Shown one piece after another: positions 34,982 through 49,200 of a stretch of DNA of 64,000 nucleotides (its first letter is position 1; each line of letters starts with the position of its first letter). The position numbers and the translations under genes are program-made. The notes beneath the pieces are model-generated. The model had not been told where the DNA came from. It ran no database searches and saw nothing but the letters and a program-made list of their open reading frames with translations. The stretch covers positions 62,001 to 126,000 of the forward strand of contig BGZK01001197.1 of the NCBI GenBank assembly GCA_005406025.1, read 5' to 3'. This DNA is from Eumeta japonica. Taxonomy: Eukaryota; Arthropoda; Insecta; Lepidoptera; Psychidae.

Positions 34982-37829
34982 TGTGAATCTAAACCTCTTA
35001 TAATTTTGAAACGGATTAACCAACAGTAACACAGCTTACGACATTCGGAAGTGGTTAAGTCAACTTAGATTTTCTGAGAGATTGAACTAATTCCACCAGG
35101 TAGATTTCTAGGAATCTCAAAAATAGATTTTAGAAAAATGTTTTTTTGAAACAAAATTTAGACTACTTATACCGATGGACACCAAAATCTTTTTCCCCAA
35201 AAAGGTACATCGACTGCCAAAGACTGTAAAAATAAGTTAATTTGTTTAAGAGATACCGTTGGAGAAAGGTCGTATCGTTTTGATTAAGTGTCTTTTTTTA
35301 CAATATTTTGTAAATTACTCTACCCATAAATTCAAAAATCTAACCAGTTGGTCTCCTTAAAAAACGATGTCAATCGTCGCGAATTGCAACAAAATCGGTT
35401 GGTTCGTTCGAGAAATATCGTTAACGATAATTTCTAAAAAAAATGTTTTTTTCGAAATAATATGTGAAATTTTTGATGGATTTATGTTTTAGGCGGTACT
35501 CGGTCATCTTTTTCAGCTTACAAAACTGCATCGAATGCCGTAAAACAGATCAAAATCATAAGACGTGTTCGAAAAATAGTGTATTTGAAATATTTAAAAA
35601 ATGCTTTTGTTAATTTCTCGCAATGAAAACTGAAAAAAACTTTCAATTTCCATTGCGGGAAGTTAACAATATTTTAATAAACGTTCTATGAGAACTCCGA
35701 GGCATAAAAATGCCTCATTTATTTTTCAATTTCTCCGCTGTGTACGCTGGAGTAAGTTGGAATACCGAGCGAATATAAAGATTTACACGTCTGTATCAAC
35801 AGACACGATGTTTTATGAAATACTATAATGTGTGTCGAAGACTTTAAACAAGCATTTGTTTGACATGGGACATTTATAGAATGTGAGGGAATTTCGCTCT
35901 TATCAAAAATGAAGAAACAATGAAAAAGAAATTGATTTTAATTGATAGATCGTATGTCGAACAGAACATTATTAAATAGGTCTGAAAATTAAAATCATTC
36001 TTTTAAAAAATCGTCAGATCACATGTTGAATAAAACGATTGGTCATTAATTAAACATGCAAAAAAAAACATACACTCTGTGATATCACTAGTTATCTGAA
36101 AATAAAAATACATTGTTTTTATCAATAGTAATAGCTGACGAAAGTAGAAATGAAATAATCTGTTATAATTAGTAGTTAATTGCGTTTACTAATTTATTTT
36201 TCGATCTGTTTCATTTCCTCTTGTAAACATCTGGAACATTTGAATTATCCTCGTAATGACTGATTGCCATTCCGCGCTTCTACATAATTATTATCCAAAA
36301 AATACCTTGAACACTTAAGTTGTAATAAATTGTATTTAATATAAAAAAAGATACTCTGACTATTCTAAATATGGTTTTTGGATTTATGCGAAAAACTATA
36401 TTTAGAATAATTATACGAGAATCGGTGTATAAAATGTAATATCTTTATCAAATTCATAATACATATGCAAATCTTTGAGCAATACAATTGTTCCCAGAGT
36501 GCATACCCACAGGTGCTCTTGAGAGAATCGATAAGCTTCAGGTGTTCGAGATACACCTAGATGACGTATGCATTAATCTATTGACATATTCCTCTCGTTA
36601 ACATACATGTATTTGCCTTATGATCCTTGTATATCGGTTGGTAGTGTTTACGTCTGAATAGTTAAGTCGAAGTGGTTTTGCTCTTGGGGTTACATCTTAG
36701 ACTAAAAAATTTGAAACATGTGATGTTATAAAGATGTTCAAAACCTACAACGCCTGTAAAAACCTTGATATTTACAAGTATATTTTGAAATGGAACAAAT
36801 AATAGTAAATGGGCAAATCTAGGGAATGGCATGTCTAAGAAAATCAACTTAAATTATTTTCCAAATTATGGATCTGACTGTGTTATCATTAGCATATAGC
36901 AATGATTATAGGTGTATCTCATTATTTTTTTCTTCATGAATAAATTTACATATATCTTTTAGATGTGTAGGCATAGACAACGTCTCATGATCATAATCTT
37001 TGCATATTTTTCTTTCTGTAATGAATGTTTCTTCAAAGTTTTTTCTTTCAGGTACTTAAAATTAGACCCTTCTTTTAATATGCCCCAAATTTCATTTACA
37101 TAAGATGTTGTAAAGTGACCTTGTCATCACATACATACACTCTATAGATTTTCCTCCTTAATCTACTTTCATTCTTTTACTTCCTATTCTGGTCATTATA
37201 TTTTCTATCAAACTATACGATTCTGTGATATCACTAGTTAAATGAATATCACTCTACCAAACTATTCCACACATGCAGAGATCGCTTTTTTAGTAAAATT
37301 TTCAATTTTCATGTTTATTCTATCACACTAATTTTTACTACTCTTCATAAGTGTAGGGATCGTAACTCTATTATGAATGTTCAAACTCCTATGTCGTGAA
37401 AGTTTAATTATTCACAGTAGCAAGCGATACATCATTTATTTTCGTTCCGCCATAATTTTCCTTTTGCAATATTTTTATCTTTAATATTTCTATCTTATTT
37501 ACTGTCATTTGTAATCAAACTACCCGAGTAGAAAAGTTCTTTCACTTGTTCTAGGCTCTCACCTTGTATATACGGTATGGAATCGATCATGCATCTTTCC
37601 GCAAACAATCATAATATTCTTCTTTTTTAGAACAACTTTGTCAAAGGAACCATAGTCATTGAAGTAGCCGTTTCTGATAAAAATTGCTTAGAACATGTAC
37701 CAAAAATTAACGAATTCACAACCTTAGGAACAATTGACGATCATGCGTGCCGCGGCGCTCAGTTCTACGTTACCGAGCACAAAGCACGGCCTTCAGTCGT
37801 CCTCGTCGCACAGCCGCATGCGGTTGTCG

Positions 37830-37917
37830 AAAAATTAAAAAAACAGGGAATAAACAAAATATCTAGTTTCAGTGTATATACAGTGAAACTGTTTTATTTC
37901 CTATTTTTTAATTTTTT
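37830..37917. repeat. Imperfect palindrome, about 88 bp
   Basis: AAAAATTAAAAAAACAGGGA-ATAAAC on the left pairs with GTTTTATTTCCTATTTTTTA-ATTTTT on the right. Around the centre, AGTTTCAGTG faces CAGTGAAACT. It is compatible with a tiny palindromic MITE. Confidence 0.6.
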
Positions 37918-39429
37918 GCATTTTTTGTAATGATAGTGTAATACAAGCGTTAGGTTACACTTATAGCATAAGTGTTACGTATATGATATTGACTTTTTGA
38001 AATTAAAACTGTGTAATTGATATCGAAATGTTTAATAAAAACGCCTTTCACTGCTATCGAATAAGCAAACATAATTTATTGTGAAACTTACCCTGACAGT
38101 CAACAACCCGCGAGTCCACAAGTAATATTTCGTGCTGTGTATCGTTCACGAGATAATCTTTTTTATTTTGGCTTGTTAGTTTAGAGGTCAGTACAACACA
38201 TGTGGAAATTTAGGGACTAATTTAATAATACCATTGGCGACCTTTACGTCACTGACAACATCAATTCATTTATAGTGGCTAGATAAATTATATTCCGTCG
38301 CAGAAATAATATCTACAAATGGATTCTGCAATGCGGCAACACTTTACAAACGATTTGGTAAAGCTTTTCACATGGTTATCTACATTTAACAGATACTCAT
38401 TAATGTCCAGATCGACGCCAATAAAAATTAAATAGAAAAAAATCGAGCGTGAGTTCATAAGCAGCAGAAGTGAAACTCAGTATTCTGGTTAATTTTTGAG
38501 AGAATCAGATGAATACACTATGAAGGTGGTAAGCAGAGAGATAGAGAATGCGATTGATCGAAAATTTTTTTATTACTTAAAGTGACATTTTAGTAAAGAC
38601 AAAAATTGTTCAAAATCAATATAATGTTCTATAGATTTCCAACGTTTCTCTCTCTCTCTTTCTCCCCCTCTCTTGGTATATATTTCGAGTAGATTAAGAA
38701 TATAGTATGCAGCATGGAGTCTAGTCTCCATGGTATGCAGTCTGTGTACAGGTCCGTATACGACGGTAGAGTAGTGAAGACGCAGACCGCTACAGCCCTT
38801 GGCATAAAGAGGAGACGAAGGATAGGGAAACTACATAGAAACGCATTCTATCTCATTCTCTCACAGCCTAAAACCTATGTATAGATGTATAGTTAACTCT
38901 TTTTCGTTACACATTTTCGTTTCATAAAATCCAATTCACACCGTCCCAAAAGAAGTCTCACTTTAAAAATTAAGAGTAAACAAAAGTCGATAAAAAATAT
39001 TTACTAAGCACAATTTATACAATGCGCGTTCCCAGTGATATGCTGACGACAGTGATGCTTCTTTACTGCCGGTGTCATAAACAACTACAGAATCACTTAA
39101 GGTGTAAAGGAGAGTTACATTCAGATTTCTCTGCGAGATAAAATCGAAACTAGGGAATCCGTAGAAAAACCAGAGTGACCACAAGATTATATGTAAAATT
39201 TTACATTTGCAGTTGTTTTAGTTATATCCGAAAGTAACGAGGTCAAAATCTCGAATAAAAATATAGATACAGAACATATTTTCTTCTTGTAGATTACAGG
39301 AAATCCTATAAGATATTTATAATTTATATAAAATAACATGGTAAATCCTCAACATTGTACGACAAACTTGTAGTTACAATTCTTTTAGTTAATTAACACT
39401 TTGGGTCAGATTAAAAAAATATGTTAAAT

Positions 39430-39431
<2 letters not shown>

Positions 39432-39470
<39 letters not shown>
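39432..39470. repeat. (AT)n microsatellite
   Basis: About 19 uninterrupted AT units. Confidence 0.95.
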
Positions 39471-39473
<3 letters not shown>

Positions 39474-40170
39474 ATGGAACCTTCTCCATGCGAGTTCAAA
39501 TCACACTTGTCCGGTTTCTTATGAAATGTGGCTTGATTCGATTCTGTAATAATATTAAGCCCTTACAAATTCTATTTCAGTTTTATCTAATCCATTATTT
39601 GCCCTTTTAGGGCAAATAAGTTTAATATTTTCAATTTCCGCGTGAAAATGCTAGCCGCCAAGTTGTTGTGGTTCGTGACGTCCCTAAATAGTCAACAACT
39701 GTTAGCTGTAAACGAAATTGATAGCTCGATTTGTGTTTTGAAAAGTGGGAAGCAATATATGACAAACAAGAAACACAGTTAACGTTTATTATCTGATAAC
39801 ATTAGCTAGGAATCTCTAAGGTGGCTACGTAACATATATTTCTAATTGGAGATAAAATTGGATATTTCAAATTAAATATAAAAATTATGTGAGTTTCTAT
39901 GATTTGGTATTTATGTGTTTCAGTTGCCTGCGGTAGTGAGTGGCTTATTTATGTATCTTATATTTCTATATATTTTCGCATATAGTAAAATATATTTGAA
40001 TGTGAAATTTATGTGGAGAAATTCAGAGGCATTTCTAATGTTTTGTTTTAGTTTAATTATGACATTTAGATCAAAATCAGGAAAATGTAATCAGTTTCGG
40101 TCAGCATTATAATTATTTCTATTTCAGACTTAATTACGTATATATTATTTACAAATTTTATGTGCAATAA

Positions 40171-40176
40171 TTTATT
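40171..40176 (-). terminator. Mctp polyadenylation signal
   Basis: AATAAA on the minus strand about 50 nt after the stop codon. Confidence 0.6.
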
Positions 40177-40223
40177 AGATATTGACACAGGGTTAGATAT
40201 TTTAACACTATAAAGAAGTTATT

Positions 40224-40283
40224 TTATGAATTGCTGACTCGCGGGTCTTCTATTTCGTCCAACGGCAGTTCCTGGCAGTCCAT
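40224..40283 (-). CDS. Mctp: Mctp-like terminal coding exon
   Basis: Acceptor TCTTTTCAG; MDCQELPLDEIEDPRVSNS, stop TAA at 40226-40224. Confidence 0.9.
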   Translation of the reverse strand: MDCQELPLDEIEDPRVSNS

Positions 40284-43200
40284 CTGAAAAGAAAATATCT
40301 GCAGTGAGATACTGGCTTGCCATCAAAACTGAACATATTAGTCAATAGGGTCTCACCAGAACCTCGTCGTCAGGTACCCTTGACAGCAAATCCAAGATCT
40401 CGTTGTTCGGTATCCTATTCGGCCTTAGTATTTTCCTCGTGAACTTGTTAATAGCTGAAAATTTTCAAACGGCACAATTTTAATTACGTCACGGGTATAT
40501 TGGTTTTGAAATTATTATTTCCATAATTCGACATAATAAATCTAAAGAGGGAATGTTTATGTGTAAGCATAGTAAGTTAAAATAAGGATCTCCTTAGAAA
40601 ATCTTATTCGCATAAAATTGGTGGTACATTAAAGAGAGACCAAAATTAATTACCATGAAATTTCAATGACATGGATTCATGAACGCAAGGGAAGCAAAAA
40701 AATGATATAAACTTAATGCTATGTGGTGGTTTGCGGTGATTACCTACGTTACTTAGAAATAGTCGTGAGCTTATTGAATAAATATGTCCACAATTATAGT
40801 ACAATGAAAAAGACAATAGGAAAAAATTTTGCTCGTACGAGTCAAATTTAAACAGACAGAGCAGGTCAGAGATAGGCTTGCAATGCAACTTAAAAACCTG
40901 GGAACTTACATCACTAAGAGTTTTCTCATTTGGAAAACCTCGTTGGCTCAACTGTATATTTCTATTTACACAAGTGGCTGATATTTTCTCAGTGCGGTTA
41001 TGTGAAATGGATCAGTAATCACTGTAACGGCGAAGAAAAGATTCATGGCGATGAAACAATCATGTTTGGACATGATGATTTCAATTTTTTTTTTAAATCG
41101 ATTGTCCCGTTTAAAGAAACTTTCTAAAATCATCGAATTCAATGCCACGTGATTTCTCAATTTTAAAAGTCAATTTATTGAACTAGGTTTGCTCAAGAAG
41201 AGCTTTCTGTCGGCGCAAATAAAACGGATTAACATGTTTGGCAATCTCCACAACACCTTTTATAAAACTAGACAAAAGCAATCAAATTAGAATTGCTTAA
41301 AATTCAAAGTATCTTTGCTTTTGTGTGTGAGTGGGGGTGGAATCAATTTAATGCTTCTCGAATACTTTGAAAGTAATGCTCTAATAGTCATACGGACAAA
41401 GAAAGGAGACGAGATACTCAAAGAATTATGTCCTTTTAAAAAGAAGTCAATTACTTTGTTTATGGAAGAAATCAAGGACTCGTTTATGCTCTATTTAAAT
41501 GTTTAAATACGCTGGATGACATTAATGGATTGACATCTTACATTTGACTGCCGGTCTTAAATTAAATTCTGTTTAAGAAATAATTTTTAAGATGTAGATA
41601 AGCTCTGGGAAAAGTTTTTTCGTAATTTATATACAAATTAAAAAGATTTTTTCATTATGTTTTATTTCTATTTAATTATAGTATATATATGTCATTTCGT
41701 TGAACAACTTGTTCTCATTTTATATGTAGTGAAATAATCCCACTGCTGTAGAAATTTTGGGATTTCTTATCAAAGAACTGCGACAAGTAGTTTTGACAGT
41801 CCTTACTTCATGTTAACCTAATTTCGCTATATTCTGTAGAGCTTGCTTGCCTTTTGACCATGATTTTTTTCACACGTTCTTGTCGTAAGTAATCCATTTT
41901 TTATCACCAACATCTTTTCAAAAACGGTTCGGTTTCATTACGTTTCAATAGCGAATCGTAAATGAGTACACGATCCATCAGATGTCTTATTTCAGAGAGT
42001 TTCTATGGGCCCCAAGTATCGAGCTTTTTTGTATATCCAACTTTTTTCAAAAGGTTTAAAATCGTTTTGTCGTCAATTTCCAGTCTTCGGCTATGTTGTA
42101 AGGACTAATATGTCAAGGTTGCTCTACTTTTTTCAAAATGTCATCGATTTTATCTTTAACAGGTAGACCAGAGCGAGGTTCATCTTTCATATGAAAATTA
42201 TCAGACTGGAAACGCTCGAACCAGTTTTACTCTACTCTTACCGATAATTTTAACTTTTAACGAGCTTTTACCGATTGAATTAGGTCCATAAACGCCACAA
42301 ATTTTTTTCGCGGCTTATGTCGCATGATTCCCTTTTCTGTAATAAAACTTCAAAATGTAATTTTTACGTCAGATTCACTCGTTTTTGTGGACAGAAAAAC
42401 GATAAGAAATAGTGGGACACCGTTTTTACTTTTTAATTTTTTTAAATGTCATCTATTTATTAGAATCGAAACTAGTCAAATACAAACGAGCACAACCAAA
42501 GAGATTTTACTGCAACTTTTTACTTATAAAATACGAAAAAACTTTTTCCCCGACCTAATATAAATACCACACGATAATAATTATGATAATAATAATAAAT
42601 AAGGCTTTCGTAAAAGAAATCAGAAAGTACGTTAAGCAGTCAGTGCCAGACGTTGTCATTACACTGGTGATGATGACAACTTTCATTATAACTTCCGCTA
42701 GCAATCCCCGACTCTCCCTGGGTCAGCGTAGAAGGAGCAGAAGGTCTAAGCTTAATGGATCCGAAATAAACAAGTCATGGGAGGTACGCCCTGGCATTGG
42801 CGAGTTTATAACATGCCGCAATAATAAAAACATCAACTACAATCTACCAGCCATGTTTGTCGAGACAACTTTAACATATCCATGTTTATACATTAGAAAT
42901 GCTTGATAATATTTAACTCGCAATATTATAGTCGCGCATTAAGGTACAGCGCTTGACAAACGACTCAACAAACAATATAGATCCCGTAAAACAAAGCGGA
43001 ATCCGGCTCCGGAGGCGGAATTCATTTAAAGTCGCACTCACCCCACGCCATGAATATGTATTTCACCGGTATGAGATACATCACAATAGCTATTGTCACG
43101 AGTATGACGATTGCCAGCCAGCTAAGATACGGCACCGTGAAATTGACTAAGCTGAAACACAGGGACGTGTGCGTTAATTAATACCGTGCTCCATGTGTGA

Positions 43201-46200
43201 AGATCGTCCCCACCCCCCCGTGTCCTCCTATCTCCTGTAACTTTGTTATAAAGTTCAATATTCATAAGGGGGGAATGGATAAACTTAGCATATCTATAAT
43301 TAGAGGCGACATTCTTTGTTGATATAAAAATAGGTTTCGTTTTTAAAAAGTCGTTCCAAATGTGATGTCGGAGTTTAGAAAGAATACTGTTTCATGTCTC
43401 CAGAACTGGGTTGCCGATGAAATATTAAAAACTAGCTTTCGTACTGGGCTCCACCCACGCGGATATCGTATACATTCCTACATATTTTATATCTTGTTCA
43501 AGCTTTCGATTTCAATCTTGGGTTCGCTTTTGATTCGGATTCTATCCTCTTATCTAGATTCTGGTGGTGTTCAATATATACATAACGTAACAGCGAAACG
43601 AGAAAAAACTATCCTCTATGTCACTTCGGGGTATAAACTACTACGATACCAAATTTTATTAAAGTCTGCCCAGTAGTTTTCGCGAAGTTGGCAAACGTAT
43701 GAACAAACACCCAAAAAATCTATTGAAATGTATTCTATCAAAGATTATAATACTCACACAGAATTTTTTCATCAATATTTAGAGTGTACAGATTTTTTTT
43801 ACTGTTCTATTATTTGTATAAATTTCGACTTTTTTTTGGCAATTTTAAATTGTAAAAATTTTCAGTAAATAATATATTGCTTAATGCCAGTGAAATATAA
43901 TTGATTACTTCAACAAATATTCACCTACGCCGAGATTTAAGACTCTATTTAAGACGAATACGGTCAATACAATCAATACAGCAATACGAACTTAAAATTT
44001 TAAAAATCCCTACGTTGAACTAACTTTTTTATACTTTCGCCAAGCGATGCAAATGTGCCGATCGCGTTTTGTACGACCAAAGTCATTTCTTGAAAATTTT
44101 GTAACGTCTCTCTTATAGACCATTTGTCTTCCTGAAACAAAATAAATCAATACTTAACAAAAAAGAAAATAATATTTATTCTTTGAGCACGACGATGACG
44201 TAAAAAACTACCTTTTCTGGTGTATCTTCTGAAGTTCCGTTCGGTCCGTTAGTTTCTTCATTTTTCCTGCGAACTAAGGAATAAGATTTGGAATAATTTC
44301 GATTGAGATACAAAAAAAAAAAAAATGCATACGTGAATTGGAAAAATCTTACGAATATATCTATATCTCTTCGGCCTGTACCACACGAAAGGAATGAGAA
44401 TTAACGCTGGTAGCATCCACACTTCGAAAATACAGCACATAGTCAACCAAATCAGCAGTGCTATGAAGGAATATGTTCTTGATTCCCATTCGAAACATTC
44501 TCTGGGAACGGAATAGTGATGGAATTGTTAGTTAATAATTGTTGATATTTAAAAAGGAACATGTAAAAATTTGCTTTTGAGAATTCAGATGATCAACATT
44601 AATTAATAAGCCATATTTAAGAATTTACTATTTTTGCCGTTAAATTCTTTAAATGAAACGCTCTAGTATTAGGTACAATTTAATTTATAAGAAATTAATA
44701 AACAAATAATAATGAGAATCCAAAGAATATCTTCAAAAACAATCTTTATTTGTCATATAATCCAATCAGTTAGGCTAATGTTATGGTTTGATTAAAATAC
44801 ATGGAATTATTATCCATTCAAATGAATGATTATGATTGATATCTTAGCGATAATCATAACAAGTACTTTGTATCGTAAAAATTGCTTTCAAAATCCTACT
44901 TATTAGGATTATATTATCATTATTAAAAATTTAAAATACTAGCTGTTTACAATGAAATACAGTTTTTTACAAATAATTTCGGTCGAGTTTCGGAACAACA
45001 GTGCAAAAAAAAACACGGAAAAAAAAGTTGACGAGGTTGATTGCAAGTTAGAATGATCAGCCAAAAAGGTCGTTCTGGCTGATTATTTACTATATCACAC
45101 TTATATTGCTAATCGCAATTTCAATCGCTTTACATTGCCGGTAAGAGCTAAAATTTTTTAAATCCTTACTTGATTACCCTTATAGCATTCGTAAGCCAAG
45201 AGATTATCACTCTACTCCTGTAAATATTTCTCGCGAAAATGTGTCTGTTCAACTTATCCTCCGCCTTCATATAAACTTGCTCCTTCGGATTGATGACTCT
45301 AATGGAAGCTTTGATCTGGGAATTTCCAAAATTGCATTCTCAAAATTTAATAAGTCATGCTCAATCGCTTCAAAATATGAGCCAATCAGATATTTCACTC
45401 ACCGGATTCCAAGTGACCCTCATTTCCAATAATATCCTCGGGTAATCCCCGTTCGCCCACTTCCTTTGCGTTTTGTCCTTCAGCGCGTACCATTTCTTCT
45501 CCCCGTTCCTTATCTGCAGTAGCGGTATCGATATCTTGCCCAGAATTTCGGCCTTTTGTTTGTTCTCGTCGAACACGGACACCACCAATATAGATGTTAT
45601 ATCTGTAACTGTGCTGAAAAGCGACAATTTGTACTCGTGTCTGTATAACTTTATGAGGTCTCAGCGTCGAGTACCAGCTTCGTCTAATATTAGGCGATGT
45701 AGTAAAATATTCAATTCGTTTATAAGATTTGACGTGGTGGTGTTCAAATTTATCTTGTGGAAATTTATTTCATATCATGATTACTTTTATTGTTTGCATT
45801 GAAAACGATCACGATGACTTGCATCACACTTGAATGTGTTTGATAAACATTCCATTCGATAAAAACCTAACCTAACCTAACCTAAATGTCTATTATTTCA
45901 CTAAAAGTTACAATATTTGTTTGTAGTGGCATCTGTAATTTAAGATACTGATGTCTTATTTTACTTTAGACTATCAGACTTTACTGCGAATTAAATTTGC
46001 ATGTATAAAATTATATATACTATAACTTGGCCAGAGAACATAGTTATAAATTAAGTAAAATATGTAAGTCGTATAAGTGGTTCTCGCATGAAAAGGATAT
46101 AAAAGAAAGACAGTCAGATAGACTTGTAATATATAACGATGTTAACTTTTCGATTTATGTAAATTAATATCGTCTTTTACACACTTCATTTATGAGCTAT

Positions 46201-49200
46201 ATATTATATGTTGCAGTAGATTACGTTTCAAAATGGCAGTAATGTAATTCTTTTCATTTTTTGCCAGTTCATGCTGAATATTAGCAAGTCCTTAAAAATA
46301 AATGTATGTAAACTTGTCGGTAAATATCATTCATATATCAATAAATACATCAATAGTCACTGATCACAAAAAAAAAATTCGTCTATATGTGTTTAATTTT
46401 TATCGAAATAATACACTTGGAGAGAAGATTAACATAACTTTTTTGTTTGTAAGCTGATTTTAATTAAACAAATACTAAATATTACGGGAAATTTGCCACA
46501 ATGTATAAATGAAAATTAAATTCAAATCGGTCAAGCCCTTTCAAACATTAGCGTGCACGCTTAGATAAACAGATATAAATTCTTAAAGTTATTTTTTTTG
46601 GCTTTGGTAATATACTACAACACGAATAATTTTTTTTTAATATTTAATGTACAGACACGGCTAGTTAACGATTTTATTATATGTGTATAGATATCGACAT
46701 TAATGTAAATTGAAAAACATACTTTTTTTTTAATATATAATTTGATAAAAAGGTCTTTACGTAGGACAAAAAAAAAATAAATGAAAATTCAATAACCTGA
46801 CAGTCATTTCGTGACAATTAGGTTTCTATTGAAATCAGTCACGTATTTAATATTTCTTTATAAATATAATTCTTCTGTACGTGTGTTGACAGTGAACTCC
46901 TCCTAAACGGCTGAACCGATTTGAATGAATTTTTTTGTGTGTGTTAAAGTGGATTCGAGGATGGTTTAGATTTACAAATGGACCTGATAGATGGCGCCGT
47001 TGTCGGTATGTCAAACGGCTGGACCGATTGGAATAAAATTTTCTATGTATATTCCAATGGGTCCCTGATGATGATTTCAAAACAGAATTGGACCCGGTAG
47101 GTGGCGCTGCTGTTGGCATATCGCTTAAAGCTTTTCTGGGCAGGACGACGTCTGCCGGGACAGCTAGAATTATATTATATAATAGGAACATAATCTCCCA
47201 GTCAAGGGCGAGTTGGGGACTATTAACGATACTTGTTCGATAGTAGACGCGAAACATCTTGACTGGGTTGAATTTAGACAAGAGTAGGTTTTTGGGCAAC
47301 CGTATCTAAGCTAACTAGCTCTCGCTTTAACAACTTCAATCAGGTCAAAATGTTTTGCACGTACTGTACCGATGCGGTACGGAATTTCAGAATCGACTGC
47401 GCGTGCGTTTTAAGACACGGTGCGAGTGGTTTTATTTTGAGTTCAATTGTCAAGTCAAAAAAGCAATTGGAAAACTCGTCTGTGTCCGGGGATCGTATTA
47501 TCGGCAGTTACTTTTAGGTTTGAAAGCGATGCGCTGATTTTTTTCCTGCCAGCGGTAAAAGACATGTGCTCTAAAGCCTACCTCCTCTAAGTAACTTTAT
47601 CACCGAGAATCGAACTCAAGCTGCGCCGGCTAAGGCATCGGCGAATAGAAATGTTTCGACTCAGTATCCCTTTGGGCTGCCTTACCTGAAACTAGACAGT
47701 TTTATTGAGAGGCCGTACATGCCGAGCCCAAATACCTATCTACCGTTTGTCACTGTCACTTGGCACTGTCTGAGCACTTGTCAGTTAACACATTATTAGG
47801 CACTTTCAATATGCATCGCTGATACCTATTGAGGAAGATCACGTGGATATAGTAAACAGCTTTCACAAAAATTGTACGTTTCGATTTACAAAAAAAGGGA
47901 ATTCCGATTTTGATATCAGAAGTTAATAGGTGATTAACTTATTTTTTGTAAATTATATTTATCGTTCTAGATCTGTTTTTGTGTACCATTTCGTATTTTA
48001 CAGACTTTTAAACAATTGATTTTAGACATAAAAGAGGACGCAGGTATTTCTTAAGATCGTCTCTCAATACAGTTCTGAAATAAATAAAGTAGAAAGGGTA
48101 AGGAGCTACTCGCTACGCATGCTTTTTAGCATTAAGTTTATTAAGCTTAAATGGAACACCTTCTTTTTTTCTAATAACTTTTAATATCGAAGTGAGTTAC
48201 AATTATAAATATTTTGAGACAAACAGAAGCATAGACACAATTACCTGTGATCAAAAATCGTCAGTCATCATGTTATTGTTGGACACGAATCACTAATACA
48301 GCTTATGTTTACAGAAGTCGACACAAAGTGAAACTTGTCTAGGAAATCAGAACTAACTTTTGTCTTAAATTGCTACGATAGCTTTTTGTATAACATTACA
48401 TACAATAGAGTTCGGTATTTTATTACATTCACCCTCGTCTAAATATAATATGTTAATCTGGATCGACGGTAAGTAGTTGAGGGCCGTGGAAGTCCAATAA
48501 TCGTGTTGGTTCAGTGGTCAGGAACGTAGCTTTAAACCAGAAGGTATTGAGTTTGATATGTAAGCGTGAGCGATTTGGTAAATGAGCTTTTAATTCAAAT
48601 GACATTAAGTCAAATAACATTAAAGTGTATTTAGCTATTGGTTTAGAATGTCGTTAATGAAATAGTGATACGGATAGTTAGCAGCCCCTAATCCGCACTA
48701 GAACTATGTGAATTGTTTAAGATCGAAGACAATCTGAAATAGAAGAAAGTAGTAGGGTGTTTTTCAGTGAGATGATGCCTCACTGAAAAACCTGCACTCA
48801 AAACTTAAGTTTTGGAGAGCTTATTCACTTTATTTGGATGGATACATATTTTTTTTGAATGACAGTATTGTATACTTATACACTTTAGCAACTTGTTGTA
48901 TTCTTAAGAGGCGTGAAGGTACCTGTGCGAGAACATAAACGGTATGGTACGGTACTGTGGTACGGTACGAGGGCATGCAATTTGAAAAAAAGATGAATCT
49001 TTTGTGATTCTAGTATTGACATATTGCTACGATTTCCAAACGAAATATTATAAAACTAAGGCGTTGCACTTACAATACGAAGATTTTCATCCAATTGGGG
49101 TCGGCCGTCTTGTATTCGGTGTCGGTCTGCAGCCTCGTGTTGCCCAGCTCGAGCACGCAGAACGGGTCGCCGCCCGCCAGGCCCTTGGCCCCGTACACGA

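Larger units (their letters stand above)
30600..40170. other. Convergent intergenic region between black and Mctp
   Basis: No gene was supported. Contains a pogo-like MITE (31329-31828), a simple-repeat-like block (about 32150-32390), TE tail fragments (about 32400-32600), a repeat with CCTAGG-bearing flanks (about 33220-34260), hairpins (34928-34981, 37830-37917) and an (AT)n run (39432-39470). Confidence 0.55.
45614..49073 (-). other. Mctp intron with telomere-like array, Helitron-like end, SINE
   Basis: 3.5-kb intron splitting the C2C domain. Contents are listed separately (45866, 46890, 47570, 48500); the remainder is AT-rich without features. Confidence 0.7.

Noticed and set aside
42583..42906. 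107-codon plus-strand frame in an Mctp intron
   Set aside because: No similarity or splice context was recognised; it directly follows the mariner remnant.
44212..44273. Alternative acceptor TTCGCAG for the acidic-linker exon
   Set aside because: It would shift the frame and bring a stop; ATTCCTTAG seven bases upstream keeps the phase and the expected acidic linker.
46847..47299. 150-codon minus-strand open frame
   Set aside because: It overlies the Helitron-like tandem units and runs through unrelated sequence; the translation has no domain character.
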